A stretch of 30,953 bases of DNA from CAZDXB01 sp964509335 (GCA_964509335.1 CAZDXB010000030.1:1-30953); one strand, 5' to 3'; positions 8,850-16,240 are shown, counted from the stretch's first letter. The notes: generated by a model not told the origin, from the sequence alone. Made by a program: numbers and translations.

Positions 8850-8996
8850 AGATGAAATGAAATGTGCGGAATCGTAAAAGAATGTATTGAAGAATTACCC
8901 GATAAATTTCCTAATATAATATTAGAAGAATTCATAATAATGCCGAATCACGTTCATATGATAATCATAATTAAAAGGCGCGATTACGATAAAACA

Positions 8997-9164
8997 GAAC
9001 GTAGGGATTTAATTTATCAAATCCCCAAAGAACGTCAACAGGAAGGCAAGAACAGGGATAAGAAAAGTCATATACCGCAAAACCAAGAAAAAAAATCGAA
9101 AGAACGTAGGGATTTAATTCATCAAATCCCAGAAGAACGTCAACAGGAAGGCAAGAACAGGGAT
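8997..9164 (+). repeat. Two 63-bp in-frame repeats inside the RAYT gene
   Basis: Unit 1 is 8997-9059 and unit 2 is 9102-9164; they differ at three positions. Both begin GAACGTAGGGATTTAATT and end GGCAAGAACAGGGAT, and each encodes 21 residues of the form ERRDLIxQIPxERQQEGKNRD. They are separated by 42 bp, so the reading frame is kept throughout. Confidence 0.9.
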
Positions 9165-9182
9165 TTGATAAATCAAATCCCT
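9159..9182. repeat. 24-bp near-perfect palindrome inside RAYT coding sequence
   Basis: AGGGATTTGAT and ATCAAATCCCT pair around AA. It joins the end of the second 63-bp unit and continues as CCCTACG, the reverse complement of each unit's CGTAGGG start. The inserted repeats are therefore themselves hairpin-type elements. Confidence 0.75.
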
Positions 9183-9477
9183 ACGCGCGACAAAAATTGG
9201 ATATTAATGAAAAATAAAAAAATAACGTTGGGAAAAATTGTTCGGGCGTTAAAAGGCAAATACGCGAAATTAATAAGAAACAACGGTTTTAACGATTTCA
9301 ATTGGCAACGCAATTATTATGAGCGCGTAATACGTAACGATAGAGAATTGAATTTAATACGGGAATACATAATATACAATCCATATAATTGGGAAAGCGA
9401 CGATAATTATAGAGTATGAAATAATACTTTAATCGTCCCAAGGTTCCGGCGTCTGGATGGATAGAGCCGCGCTCCGC

Positions 9478-9657
9478 GCGGCGAAATTATTGATATTTAC
9501 CCCTCTCTAACTCTCCCCGCAAGCGGTGAGAGGACTAATTGGTTAATCCAAAATCATTGTATTCTAATTCCCAAATTGGAATTTGGGAATTAGACATGGG
9601 AAAACTCACTAGCCCCGTCCTTTAGGTCGGGGAATGGTTTATTTAATATTCATTTCT
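9478..9657 (+). repeat. ~178-bp direct repeat, right copy
   Basis: Matches 8466-8643 at a 1012-bp offset. It includes CTCCCCGC-AA-GCGGTGAG (9513-9530, one arm mutated), the perfect CTAATTCCC palindrome (9564-9593) and CCCCG...CGGGG (9613-9632). Just upstream, GCCGCGC-TCC-GCGCGGC (9466-9482) repeats the hairpin at 8716-8732 and overlaps the start of the repeat. Confidence 0.85.
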
Positions 9658-9730
9658 CCCCGAACTAAAGTTCGGGGCTATTTATCTATTTTTTTTTAGA
9701 TGTGCCACACTTGGCAAGTGTGGCACATCT
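9658..9730. repeat. Two hairpins closing the right flank of the island
   Basis: CCCCGAAC-TAAA-GTTCGGGG (9658-9677) and a perfect 33-bp palindrome AGATGTGCCACAC...GTGTGGCACATCT (9698-9730), separated by AT-rich sequence ending in a T run. With the direct repeat they fill the 328-bp gap 9420-9747, which has no gene. The second hairpin shares its outer 13-bp arms with 8767-8799 but has a different inner stem. Confidence 0.8.
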
Positions 9731-9747
9731 CGTTAACCTAATATACT

Positions 9748-10530
9748 TTACTTTCCTTTAAATTCCGGTTTGCGTTTTTCTAAAAATGCTTTTGTTCCTT
9801 CTTTGAAATCTTCTGAGCCGCAAACTTCGCCGAAGGTGCGCGTTTCGTAGAATAATCCTTCCGAGAGGGAGAGCCTGTCGGACGCTTCTACGCAATCGAC
9901 AGCGGCGGCGACGGCTATCTGTCCCTTCGAGAGTACTTTTTTGATGAATTTCACAGTTTCTTCCATAAGTTCGTCGTGTTTGAACGTTTTGTTGACAAGT
10001 CCGAGTTTCTCGGCTTCGGCGGCGTCAATCATATCGCCGGTGATTATTAGCTCCAGCGCTTTGGCTTTGCCGACTAGTCGCGCCATTCGCTGCGTCCCGC
10101 CGTATCCGGGTATTATGCCGAGGTTTACTTCCGGTTGACCCATTTTCGCGTTCTCGGAGGCGAATCTAATGTGGCACGCCATAGCGAGTTCGCATCCGCC
10201 GCCTAGAGCGAAGCCGTTAACGGCGGCGACGGTCGGTATTCTAAGCTCAGAGAGCCTTCTCATTACGTAAGAGCCGTATTCGGAGAATAGCTTGCCGGAA
10301 CGCTCGTCGCTCTCGTGCAGTTGCTTTATGTCCGCGCCGGCGGCGAAGGCTTTGTCGCCCGAACCGGTGAGGATTAACGCTTGAATAGATTCGTCAAGCT
10401 CGATTTTTTTGAAAGCGTCGTCTAGTTCGGAGAAAGTTTCGTTGTTCAGGGCGTTCAGTTTGTCGGGGCGGTTCAACGTTACGATAGCGTAGTTTTCCTT
10501 GCGCTCGAAAATAATGTTTTTGTAATCCAT
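9748..10530 (-). CDS. Enoyl-CoA hydratase (crotonase family)
   Basis: The 260-residue protein is full length for a short-chain enoyl-CoA hydratase. AFAAGADIKQL (61-71) forms the CoA-binding/oxyanion loop. ALGGGCELAMAC carries the first catalytic glutamate E114, and GQPEVNLGIIPGYGGTQR carries the second, E134. Both glutamates are the pair that hydrates trans-2-enoyl-CoA to 3-hydroxyacyl-CoA. It is soluble. The role would be beta-oxidation or butyrate-type metabolism; no pathway partners are adjacent. A strong AAGGAG SD (10536-10541, minus strand) sits 5 nt before the ATG, one of the clearest in the window. It is divergent from the glycosidase gene across 79 bp. Confidence 0.93.
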   Translation of the reverse strand: MDYKNIIFERKENYAIVTLNRPDKLNALNNETFSELDDAFKKIELDESIQALILTGSGDKAFAAGADIKQLHESDERSGKLFSEYGSYVMRRLSELRIPTVAAVNGFALGGGCELAMACHIRFASENAKMGQPEVNLGIIPGYGGTQRMARLVGKAKALELIITGDMIDAAEAEKLGLVNKTFKHDELMEETVKFIKKVLSKGQIAVAAAVDCVEASDRLSLSEGLFYETRTFGEVCGSEDFKEGTKAFLEKRKPEFKGK

Positions 10531-10609
10531 TTCGACTCCTTAATTTTGAAACTATCTTTTAAAAGAACTTGATAATAAATATATGAAAAATTTGAGAGAT
10601 AATATATAA

Positions 10610-11938
10610 ATGAGAGCAAAATATCTCGTTTTTTTTGTAGCGACGGCGTTAATAGTAGAGTTAGCGTTTAGTTCAAGCGAAGTTTCGGCGAAGAATATTT
10701 ACGGCGCCGATAAGATTGAAATCGACTCTACCTTAACCGAGGGCGTTTACTTCCGTAAAGCGCTGTTCGGCGGCAAATACAAGACGAGAGCCTATATTGT
10801 GGAGATTGACTTGACTAATCCGGATTTGTCTATTCAAACGATAAAAGCGGGCGCTCAGGCTAATTCCTTAGAGAATTTGCACAAGATGATACGATTGTTC
10901 GATTCTACCGCTGTCGGCAAGGAAGCGATAGCGGCGGTAAACGCGAATTTCTGGAGGGCTTACGGCGCCAGAGCTATTGGTCCGACGGTCGTTAACGGCG
11001 AGCCGGTCGAAACGCAACGCTATAAAAAGTGGACGAGCGGGTTTTTTGGGAAGGATTCGAGATTGTATATCGACACTTTTACAATTGAATGCGAGGTCGA
11101 GTTTCGCGATAGAGCGCTAAACGTCGATAAGGTAAACCGGCGCGGGGATTCGCTGGAAACGGTTTTGTATAATCAATACGTCGGCGATTTGGTTCCCTAC
11201 GTGCCTGAAGCGGTTTTGGAAAACGCGTTCGCCAAGGCGATAGAAGATTCGGCTTTTAGCGACGAAACCGAAATAGAATTAGACTCTACGGAAATGAAAA
11301 AAACGATTTTGAACGAAGAGAGCAAAGCGAGAATCGAATACGAACAGCCGAAAATTACGGCGATGTATTTGAGCGAGCCGGCGATAAATAAGGAATTGCC
11401 CTGCTTGGTTATTAGCGGGGAATACGAAGGCTCCGCGCTTGTTCCTAAAGGCGGAGTCGTATTGTCGTTTTCCTGTGATTTTCCGCTCGATAGTATGCCG
11501 AAACCGGGCGATACGCTAAACGTCCGCTTTTCGACGAACGTTTTGGACACAATCGAGTTTTACAACGCCGTATGCGGCACGCCGCGGTTGGTTCGCAAGG
11601 GCCGCGCCAAGCACGAAGCGCGCGAGGAAGGCTCTACCTCGAAGCGGTTTATAAGTCGCAAGCTGCCGAGAACGGCTCTCGGAACGAACAAATCGGGGAA
11701 TAAAATATTTTTCGCGGCGGTTGAAAAGACTAATTGGTCGGAGATGAGGATAGGCGCGTCGCTTACGATAATGGCGAATATAATGAAAAAAATCGGCTGC
11801 TACGACGCCGTGAATCTCGACGGCGGCGGCTCTACAACTATGATTGTTAACGGTAAAAACCTGTTGCGAGCGAATCCGAACGCTTCGAGGAATATATCGG
11901 TCGGTTTGGGGGTATTTAAGAAGAGGAGCGGGAATTAA
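10610..11938 (+). CDS. Secreted phosphodiester glycosidase family protein (NAGPA domain)
   Basis: The 442-residue protein has an N-terminal hydrophobic signal (about 5-27, ...SSSEVSA). The NAGPA-type domain is marked by VEIDLTNPDLSIQTIKAG (about 64-81), AAVNANFW (N111, N113) and the C-terminal NLDGGGSTTMIVNG (402-415), the most conserved family block. A middle section (about 165-245) is divergent and acidic. Family members cleave GlcNAc-phosphodiester links in lysosomes or, in bacteria, act on envelope or exopolysaccharide sugars; the substrate here is unknown. It is probably periplasmic or exported. It converges with the NamZ gene, leaving 20 bp between stops and no visible terminator. Confidence 0.85.
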   Translation: MRAKYLVFFVATALIVELAFSSSEVSAKNIYGADKIEIDSTLTEGVYFRKALFGGKYKTRAYIVEIDLTNPDLSIQTIKAGAQANSLENLHKMIRLFDSTAVGKEAIAAVNANFWRAYGARAIGPTVVNGEPVETQRYKKWTSGFFGKDSRLYIDTFTIECEVEFRDRALNVDKVNRRGDSLETVLYNQYVGDLVPYVPEAVLENAFAKAIEDSAFSDETEIELDSTEMKKTILNEESKARIEYEQPKITAMYLSEPAINKELPCLVISGEYEGSALVPKGGVVLSFSCDFPLDSMPKPGDTLNVRFSTNVLDTIEFYNAVCGTPRLVRKGRAKHEAREEGSTSKRFISRKLPRTALGTNKSGNKIFFAAVEKTNWSEMRIGASLTIMANIMKKIGCYDAVNLDGGGSTTMIVNGKNLLRANPNASRNISVGLGVFKKRSGN

Positions 11939-11958
11939 AAAGTAATGCTTAGCTTGAA

Positions 11959-13206
11959 TCAATACATCAAATACTTCGCTCTTGTTTTAAGGTAATCGTC
12001 GAGTCCTTTGCGGATGATTTGGGTAATCTCGCTCCAAGATTTGCCGTCGAAAAACGCGTCGAAAAGTTCTTCGCTCCCGGTTACCTTGCGGAACATTTGC
12101 TTGCCGCGCTTGGATATTTTCGATTTGTTGAAGACGTTGGGGTATATTTTCGCCAGAACGCTCATAATTCTAACGCCGTAAGTATAAGGCGTAAATAGAT
12201 TATTGAGCGAGAAGGACAGATAAAAGCCGTCGCATTCTTTGCCGTTGTACATTCCGTAAAACGGGCTGAATTTTGTTTTGATTAGTTTCATTCCGGGAAA
12301 ATCAGTCGAACCGAGCGCGACATCCAATGCTTTAGGCGAAATTCGCGGCGAGCCGAAGTATTGGAATGGCGAAGTCGTTCCTATGCCGACGCTAATAACG
12401 CCCAACTCGCCCCAAGTTCCAAGAACAGCCGCTCCTCTCGCGGCGTCAACAGTCGGAATATGCGGCGACGTCGGCGTCCACTCGAGTCCCGTGTCTTCCC
12501 ACGCCATCCATCTTTCCCAGCCGCGCATTTTGATTACTCGTAAATCGCATTTTTTGGGCGAGCCGTCTTGGTTTTTAGGCAGCCAGCCTTCTTCGTTTAT
12601 CATTTGAGTTAATTCGCCGATTGTGCAGCCGTGGAGATACGAGACAGGGACGATGCCGACGAACGATTCCAGTCCCGGTTCTACCGTGGCGCCGTCGGTA
12701 ATCATACCGCCTAAGGGATTCGGGCGGTCGAGGACGTAAACGGGGATGTTTAAGTCGGCGCATACATCCATCACGTAATAAACTGAACTGATATACGTGT
12801 AAGCTCTAATTCCAATGTCTTGAACATCTACGACGACGGCGTCGCAATTGTTCAGCGATTTAATAGCCGGCTTCCTTCTTTCCCCGTAAAGCGAATAGAC
12901 GGGGATATTAAATAGCGTATTGTTTTTCACATGCTTTCCCGCTGGAACGTTAGCGAAAAAACCATGTTCGGGCGTCATTAGCGCTATTAATTCGCATCGC
13001 TTCGTTTCTTTTAATATTTCCGCGGTTAATTTACCGTCGGACGCTCTCGAAGCGTTATTTGAAAATAATACGATTTTCTCGCCGGCGAGTTGTTTAAATG
13101 AACTGTCCGATAGAACGTCTATGCCCAGCTTTACTTTTGGCTTTTCCAATTGAGCATGCAGAACGCCGCTCGTTATTATCAATATTAATAGTAAAAATCT
13201 TTTCAT
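11959..13206 (-). CDS. namZ: NamZ-like exo-beta-N-acetylmuramidase (DUF1343)
   Basis: The 415-residue protein starts with the signal peptide MKRFLLLILIITSGVLHA. DUF1343 signatures follow: LFSNNASR (about 47-54), LMTPEHGFF (about 76-84), VVVDVQDIGIRAYTYISS (about 124-141), VLDRPNPLGG (about 158-167), GLEWTPTSPHIPT (about 239-251) and GIGTTSPFQYFG (about 275-286). Characterised NamZ removes terminal MurNAc from peptidoglycan fragments, a cell-wall recycling step. Its ATG comes 1 nt after the TPR gene's stop, with GGAAG upstream, so the two are surely co-transcribed. Family is firm; the enzymatic activity is inferred from NamZ of other Bacteroidota. Confidence 0.88.
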   Translation of the reverse strand: MKRFLLLILIITSGVLHAQLEKPKVKLGIDVLSDSSFKQLAGEKIVLFSNNASRASDGKLTAEILKETKRCELIALMTPEHGFFANVPAGKHVKNNTLFNIPVYSLYGERRKPAIKSLNNCDAVVVDVQDIGIRAYTYISSVYYVMDVCADLNIPVYVLDRPNPLGGMITDGATVEPGLESFVGIVPVSYLHGCTIGELTQMINEEGWLPKNQDGSPKKCDLRVIKMRGWERWMAWEDTGLEWTPTSPHIPTVDAARGAAVLGTWGELGVISVGIGTTSPFQYFGSPRISPKALDVALGSTDFPGMKLIKTKFSPFYGMYNGKECDGFYLSFSLNNLFTPYTYGVRIMSVLAKIYPNVFNKSKISKRGKQMFRKVTGSEELFDAFFDGKSWSEITQIIRKGLDDYLKTRAKYLMY

Positions 13207-13207
13207 A

Positions 13208-14386
13208 TCAACTTCCGTATGCGTTTTTTAAATATCTTTGAGCGTCTTCTCGCGAGCCTTTGTAATCGCGCATTTCCAGAAGATTTTTATATTTTTCTAC
13301 AGCTTTTTCTCGTTCGCCGATTAAGTCGTACATTTTTCCGGCGTATAATTTGGCTTTTATTAAGAAACCGGACGGCTCTTTTTTGTCGATTCTTTCCGAG
13401 AGCCGGACGCACCGTTCGTAGTATTTAATCGCGCTTTCGCGATTTCTGTTTCTCATTTCGCAAAAGCCGATATAAAACAGCGCTTCCCTCGCCGTCATTC
13501 TGTCGTAGCCGGTTTTGTGTTTGATGCAGCGCTTTAGGATTAATCGCCACTCGCTCTCGGCTTGGCTTTGGTATCGCAAACCTCTGACGATATAGCATCG
13601 CCCCAAGTATCTATGATAGTATGGATTATCGGGATATTGCCCGTGCAGTTCCTCCGCTATATCGAGAGCTTTTACGTAGTCTTCCTCGAATTGATAGTAA
13701 ATCTGCAGCAGGACGTCTTTTGCTTCGGTGTAAGCGTATTTAGCGTTTTTCGCCGCTGATTTTAATTGCAATATTCCCAGACGCTTGTCGCCTTTCGGGA
13801 AGAAGACGGCGAGCGTTTTCAACAGCGGGTATTTTTCGGGGAAGGCTTCGGCGAAGTAATTGTATAATCCCGTTCCGAGCATTATGTCGTGGTTGCCGGG
13901 CGCTAAGCTCAAGCATTGTTTGAGAATTTTGTATCCTTTTTTGCCGTCGTTCACCACGTCCAAGTAATTTTTTCTTTTAGCGTGGTATCTGCCGCGGTAA
14001 CCGTAAGCCCCGCCTTGAAAGAACAGCGCTTTTATGTCGCTGGGATTTTCTTCCAAGCGTTTATCGCAAATTTTGACGACTTTATTGATTTTCTTGAGAA
14101 ACGCCTTGTCGTATTTCGTCGTTTCCCTGAAGAGCCTGATTTTCTGCCATTCGATCATCGCGTTCAGGAAGTAACCCGCCGGATGGTCGGGGAATTCGCT
14201 TATAACTTGGTCGAAGCATTTACGCGCGCTGTCGAATTTGACGTTGTATATATAATACGTGCCTTGTTTGATTAAACTGTCGGCGCGGGTGTGCATAAGG
14301 GGCCATTGGGCGTTTGCCTCTACGGAAAGCAGCGCCGCTAAAATCATCGCGACAAGCGATAGTCTATATTTTTTAGTTTCGTTCAT
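13208..14386 (-). CDS. Periplasmic TPR-repeat protein
   Basis: The 392-residue protein has a signal peptide (about 1-27, ending EANAQ). It consists largely of helical tetratricopeptide-like repeats. The clearest are ADSLIKQGTYYIYNVKFDSARKC (about 36-58), ALFYIGFCEMRNRNRESAIKYYERC (about 303-327) and AKLYAGKMYDLIGEREKAVEKY (about 345-366). It also has a segment PGNHDIMLGTGLYNYFAEAFPEKYP (about 163-187) that is recurrent in this type of Bacteroidota periplasmic TPR protein. TPRs bind partner proteins; no catalytic motif is seen. It is first in a two-gene operon with the NamZ-like enzyme. The specific role is unknown; a scaffold for envelope turnover is a guess. Confidence 0.8.
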   Translation of the reverse strand: MNETKKYRLSLVAMILAALLSVEANAQWPLMHTRADSLIKQGTYYIYNVKFDSARKCFDQVISEFPDHPAGYFLNAMIEWQKIRLFRETTKYDKAFLKKINKVVKICDKRLEENPSDIKALFFQGGAYGYRGRYHAKRKNYLDVVNDGKKGYKILKQCLSLAPGNHDIMLGTGLYNYFAEAFPEKYPLLKTLAVFFPKGDKRLGILQLKSAAKNAKYAYTEAKDVLLQIYYQFEEDYVKALDIAEELHGQYPDNPYYHRYLGRCYIVRGLRYQSQAESEWRLILKRCIKHKTGYDRMTAREALFYIGFCEMRNRNRESAIKYYERCVRLSERIDKKEPSGFLIKAKLYAGKMYDLIGEREKAVEKYKNLLEMRDYKGSREDAQRYLKNAYGS

Positions 14387-14473
14387 AATCGTAAAGACTA
14401 AATTGCCAAATTTTATTATAATTTTAAAATTATTCGTTTTTTATTTTAATGAAATGAATTAGCGATGAGGAGA

Positions 14474-14534
14474 AGTAGGGGCTGAAGAGGAGTAGGGCCT
14501 GAAGAAGTAGGGGCTGAAGATTTTCAGCCCCTAC
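14474..14534. repeat. GTAGGGGCTGAA tandem copies ending in a hairpin
   Basis: GTAGGG(G/C)CTGAAGA occurs at 14475, 14493 and 14507, then inverted as TTCAGCCCCTAC. The last direct copy and the inverted copy make a 12-bp-stem hairpin at 14507-14534. It lies in the otherwise featureless 234-bp gap between the CPBP and TPR genes. Confidence 0.75.
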
Positions 14535-14620
14535 AGTCCCTTTTAATGCAAGAAAATAGCGCTTTTTGAGTTTATCCGGCGACTCCAATTCATCGGATGA
14601 ATGCGGCGTTTAAGCGGGCG

Positions 14621-15526
14621 TTAATCATATTTCGCTTCCGACTCCGCCAGTTCCCTGCGGAACAGCGCGGCGGTCGTGAACGGCGAGGCGGGCGCTTTTT
14701 TGACGGCGGCGACTGCGGCTAATATCATTACGAGCGTAGTTAGCAAGCCGCCTTCCACTCCGAAAGCGCCGCCGAATAATATATCGGGCGCTCGATTGAA
14801 ATTGAGTTGAAGAACGCCCACTCTGTCGCTGTAACCGCTGACGGGCGAGCCGATTAACGCTGAAAAGAAATTCCAAAAGGCGTGAAAGGAAATCGGAAGC
14901 CACAAGGCTTTCGTTTTCAAATACATAACGGCGAATATGACGCCCGCCAAGAATATATTGGCGAAGCCTAGCGCGCTTATGTTGGGATTGCTCGAATGCG
15001 AAATAGCGAAAATCAAAGCAGATAAGAAAACCGCCGCCCCGACGCCGAGTAAATCTATCAGCGACTGGAACAGCGTTCCCCTGAAAAGCGTCTCCTCGAA
15101 CGCCGCGACGAACAGATAAAAGGCGAACAACGAAGCGACGGCGGCGAGGTCGATATTGTTTATTTCCGCTTCGAAGCCGAGAGCGAAATAAAACAGAGCG
15201 ACTACAACCGCCGCTCCCAAGCCGAGCGCTAAGCCGAATAATACGTCTCGCGAGGCGAATCTATCGAAGCGCAAACCGAAGTTATACCAAGCGCCGCCGG
15301 CTCTTAGCGTCTCAATTATCGCCGAAGAAATAACCGCCGCTAAAAACGCCCAGAAAAGGACGCCAGTCGAGCTATATATCTCTGATTCGCCGAATAGAGC
15401 GAAGAAAAAGTCGTCGATAACGTTGAAGAACAAACTGAACAGAGCGTAGAATAGCGTCAAAAAGGAAATAATCCTGACGATAGGATAGGCGAGCGGCTTA
15501 GCCGTTTTTCTTTGTAGAGTAATCAA
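14621..15526 (-). CDS. CPBP family intramembrane glutamic protease, TTG start
   Basis: The 301-residue multi-pass membrane protein has about eight hydrophobic segments. The CPBP/ABI signatures are present: EETLFRG with E144, E145 and R149; AISHSS with H177; and FHAFWN with H215 and N219. These are the Rce1-type active-site positions. Bacterial relatives serve in bacteriocin immunity, membrane-protein processing or unknown roles. The frame's start is a TTG (15526-15524) overlapping the TGA of the upstream HicB-like gene by 4 nt (TTGA), and no ATG occurs before the sixth or later helix. Translation is therefore probably coupled. A second, unlinked CPBP gene is at 18117. Confidence 0.85.
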   Translation of the reverse strand: MITLQRKTAKPLAYPIVRIISFLTLFYALFSLFFNVIDDFFFALFGESEIYSSTGVLFWAFLAAVISSAIIETLRAGGAWYNFGLRFDRFASRDVLFGLALGLGAAVVVALFYFALGFEAEINNIDLAAVASLFAFYLFVAAFEETLFRGTLFQSLIDLLGVGAAVFLSALIFAISHSSNPNISALGFANIFLAGVIFAVMYLKTKALWLPISFHAFWNFFSALIGSPVSGYSDRVGVLQLNFNRAPDILFGGAFGVEGGLLTTLVMILAAVAAVKKAPASPFTTAALFRRELAESEAKYD

Positions 15527-15855
15527 ATCAATACTCGGTCGTCGATAAACGCTCCGTCTTTGCCTGTGAAGTCTATTTCTTCCTCGGCGGGTTTTTCCGC
15601 TCCGTTTACGACTTCGTATTCCGCTTCGCTTTCTTTTGCGTCCGGCTGGATTTCTCGTTCGAAGTCGAAGTCGCCCGCGCTCGACGATTCTATCACGGCG
15701 TCGATTTCCCGCTCGATGTAATTTATCAGACGCGCTTTCGCTTCCTCGACGTCCCCGCCTTTGAAAAGGACGTTCAGCTGGGGACAGTAAGCGGAAGCCT
15801 CGCCCTCGTCCTTCTTTACGAGTATTTGATAGTCTTTCAATCTCGCGCTTTTCAT
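15523..15855 (-). CDS. HicB-like small protein, coupled to CPBP protease
   Basis: The 110-residue protein begins with YQILVKKDEGEASAYCPQLNV...GGDVEEAKARLINYIEREID. This matches the HicB-like pattern of a short beta hairpin, P-x-L, G-x-(T/V)-x-E-A, then a helix. The acidic C-terminal half (about 60-110) has no clear fold and no DNA-binding domain. There is no HicA toxin gene beside it, so a toxin-antitoxin role is not supported; stand-alone HicB-fold proteins are common. It overlaps the CPBP gene by 4 nt and is the first gene of that operon. The ATG at 15855 is preceded by GGATAAGA. Confidence 0.7.
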   Translation of the reverse strand: MKSARLKDYQILVKKDEGEASAYCPQLNVLFKGGDVEEAKARLINYIEREIDAVIESSSAGDFDFEREIQPDAKESEAEYEVVNGAEKPAEEEIDFTGKDGAFIDDRVLI

Positions 15856-15949
15856 TCTTATCCGAACGATTTATTTAACAACTTCTCCAAAATACGATTT
15901 ATTCGCCGTTTTTTCAAGGGAATCGCGTCGATTGTTTCCAAGCGCTACT

Positions 15950-15996
15950 CGTTCCGACAGCTCTGCGTCGGAACGCATACCGAGACGCTCCGCGTC
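15950..15996 (-). repeat. Composite two-hairpin repeat, copy 3 (inverted)
   Basis: On the minus strand: GACGC-GGA-GCGTC (15996-15984), the spacer TCGGTATG, then a large hairpin with arms CGTTCCGAC/GTCGGAACG (15975-15950) and a mutated loop. It lies in the 385-bp gap 15856-16240, which has no credible gene. Confidence 0.75.
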
Positions 15997-16055
15997 GAAT
16001 ATTTTACATTTCTCGCCGAACGCGACGGATTTATGTTGTTATCGTATAGCGAATT

Positions 16056-16083
16056 GTAGAGGCGCGCCATGGCGTGTCTCTAC
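16056..16083. repeat. GTAGAGGCGCGCC hairpin
   Basis: GTAGAG...CTCTAC arms flank a GCGCC-AT-GGCGT core, giving a near-perfect 28-bp palindrome. The TAGAGGCGC arm is shared with the terminator hairpin at 18081, so both may belong to one repeat family. Confidence 0.65.
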
Positions 16084-16212
16084 GTAATGTTTATCTTTAT
16101 TCATCCGATGACTTTGTGAATGCGGCGTTGAGCGTTGGGACGAGTAAAACCTAACTGTTTTATAATATTCCCCTGTTTCGACCGTTCCAAAATTATTATT
16201 AACTTTGCTTGA

Positions 16213-16220
16213 TATTTTTG
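16213..16220 (+). promoter_or_regulatory. Possible -7 box of the M28 peptidase gene
   Basis: TATTTTTG fits TAnnTTTG and lies 21 nt before the ATG at 16241. It would place the transcript start downstream of the in-frame TTG at 16205, favouring the ATG. No clear -33 element is seen. Confidence 0.25.
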
Positions 16221-16240
16221 AAATATTAGCTGGAAAAAAT

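Larger units (their letters stand above)
8862..9419 (+). pseudogene. REP-associated tyrosine transposase (RAYT, Y1/HUH family), N-terminally truncated
   Basis: The 185-residue reading frame contains the HUH motif MPNHVH (H30, H32) and the family C-terminus: WQRNYYERVIRNDREL (with the likely nucleophilic tyrosine), then YIIYNPYNWESD. Full-length relatives begin with a further ~45-60 residues ending in a YFITICT...LFG segment. Here that part is absent, and the frame opens directly after a hairpin repeat at the ...GIVKECIEELPDKFPN helix. The centre (about 46-108) is an insertion rich in ERRDLI.QIP.ERQQEGKNRD repeats encoded by two 63-bp units. RAYTs recognise and cut hairpin repeats. I call it a remnant, because the first beta-strand of the HUH fold is missing; it could still be translated. 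Confidence 0.75.

Noticed and set aside
8617..8935. Short open frames on both strands over the hairpin cluster
   Set aside because: They are made of palindromic repeat DNA, are low in complexity and have no family match; the sequence is better explained as repeats.
8997..9182. Possible CRISPR-like repeat array
   Set aside because: Only two long units exist, the spacing is a single 42-bp piece, and everything is in frame inside a transposase gene; no cas genes are nearby.
9698..9730. Hairpin as terminator of the enoyl-CoA hydratase gene
   Set aside because: Read on the minus strand, the stem is followed by a run of A rather than T, so it does not fit an intrinsic terminator in that direction.
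15523..15855. HicAB toxin-antitoxin pair
   Set aside because: There is a HicB-like fold but no HicA-type small dsRNA-binding toxin on either side; the overlapping gene is a membrane protease.
15826..16059. 77-residue plus-strand frame upstream of the M28 gene
   Set aside because: It overlaps the HicB-like gene start and the inverted composite repeat, and its translation looks like no protein family.
16205..16240. TTG at 16205 as start of the M28 peptidase
   Set aside because: The ATG at 16241 gives a standard signal peptide; the upstream codons overlap a candidate promoter element.
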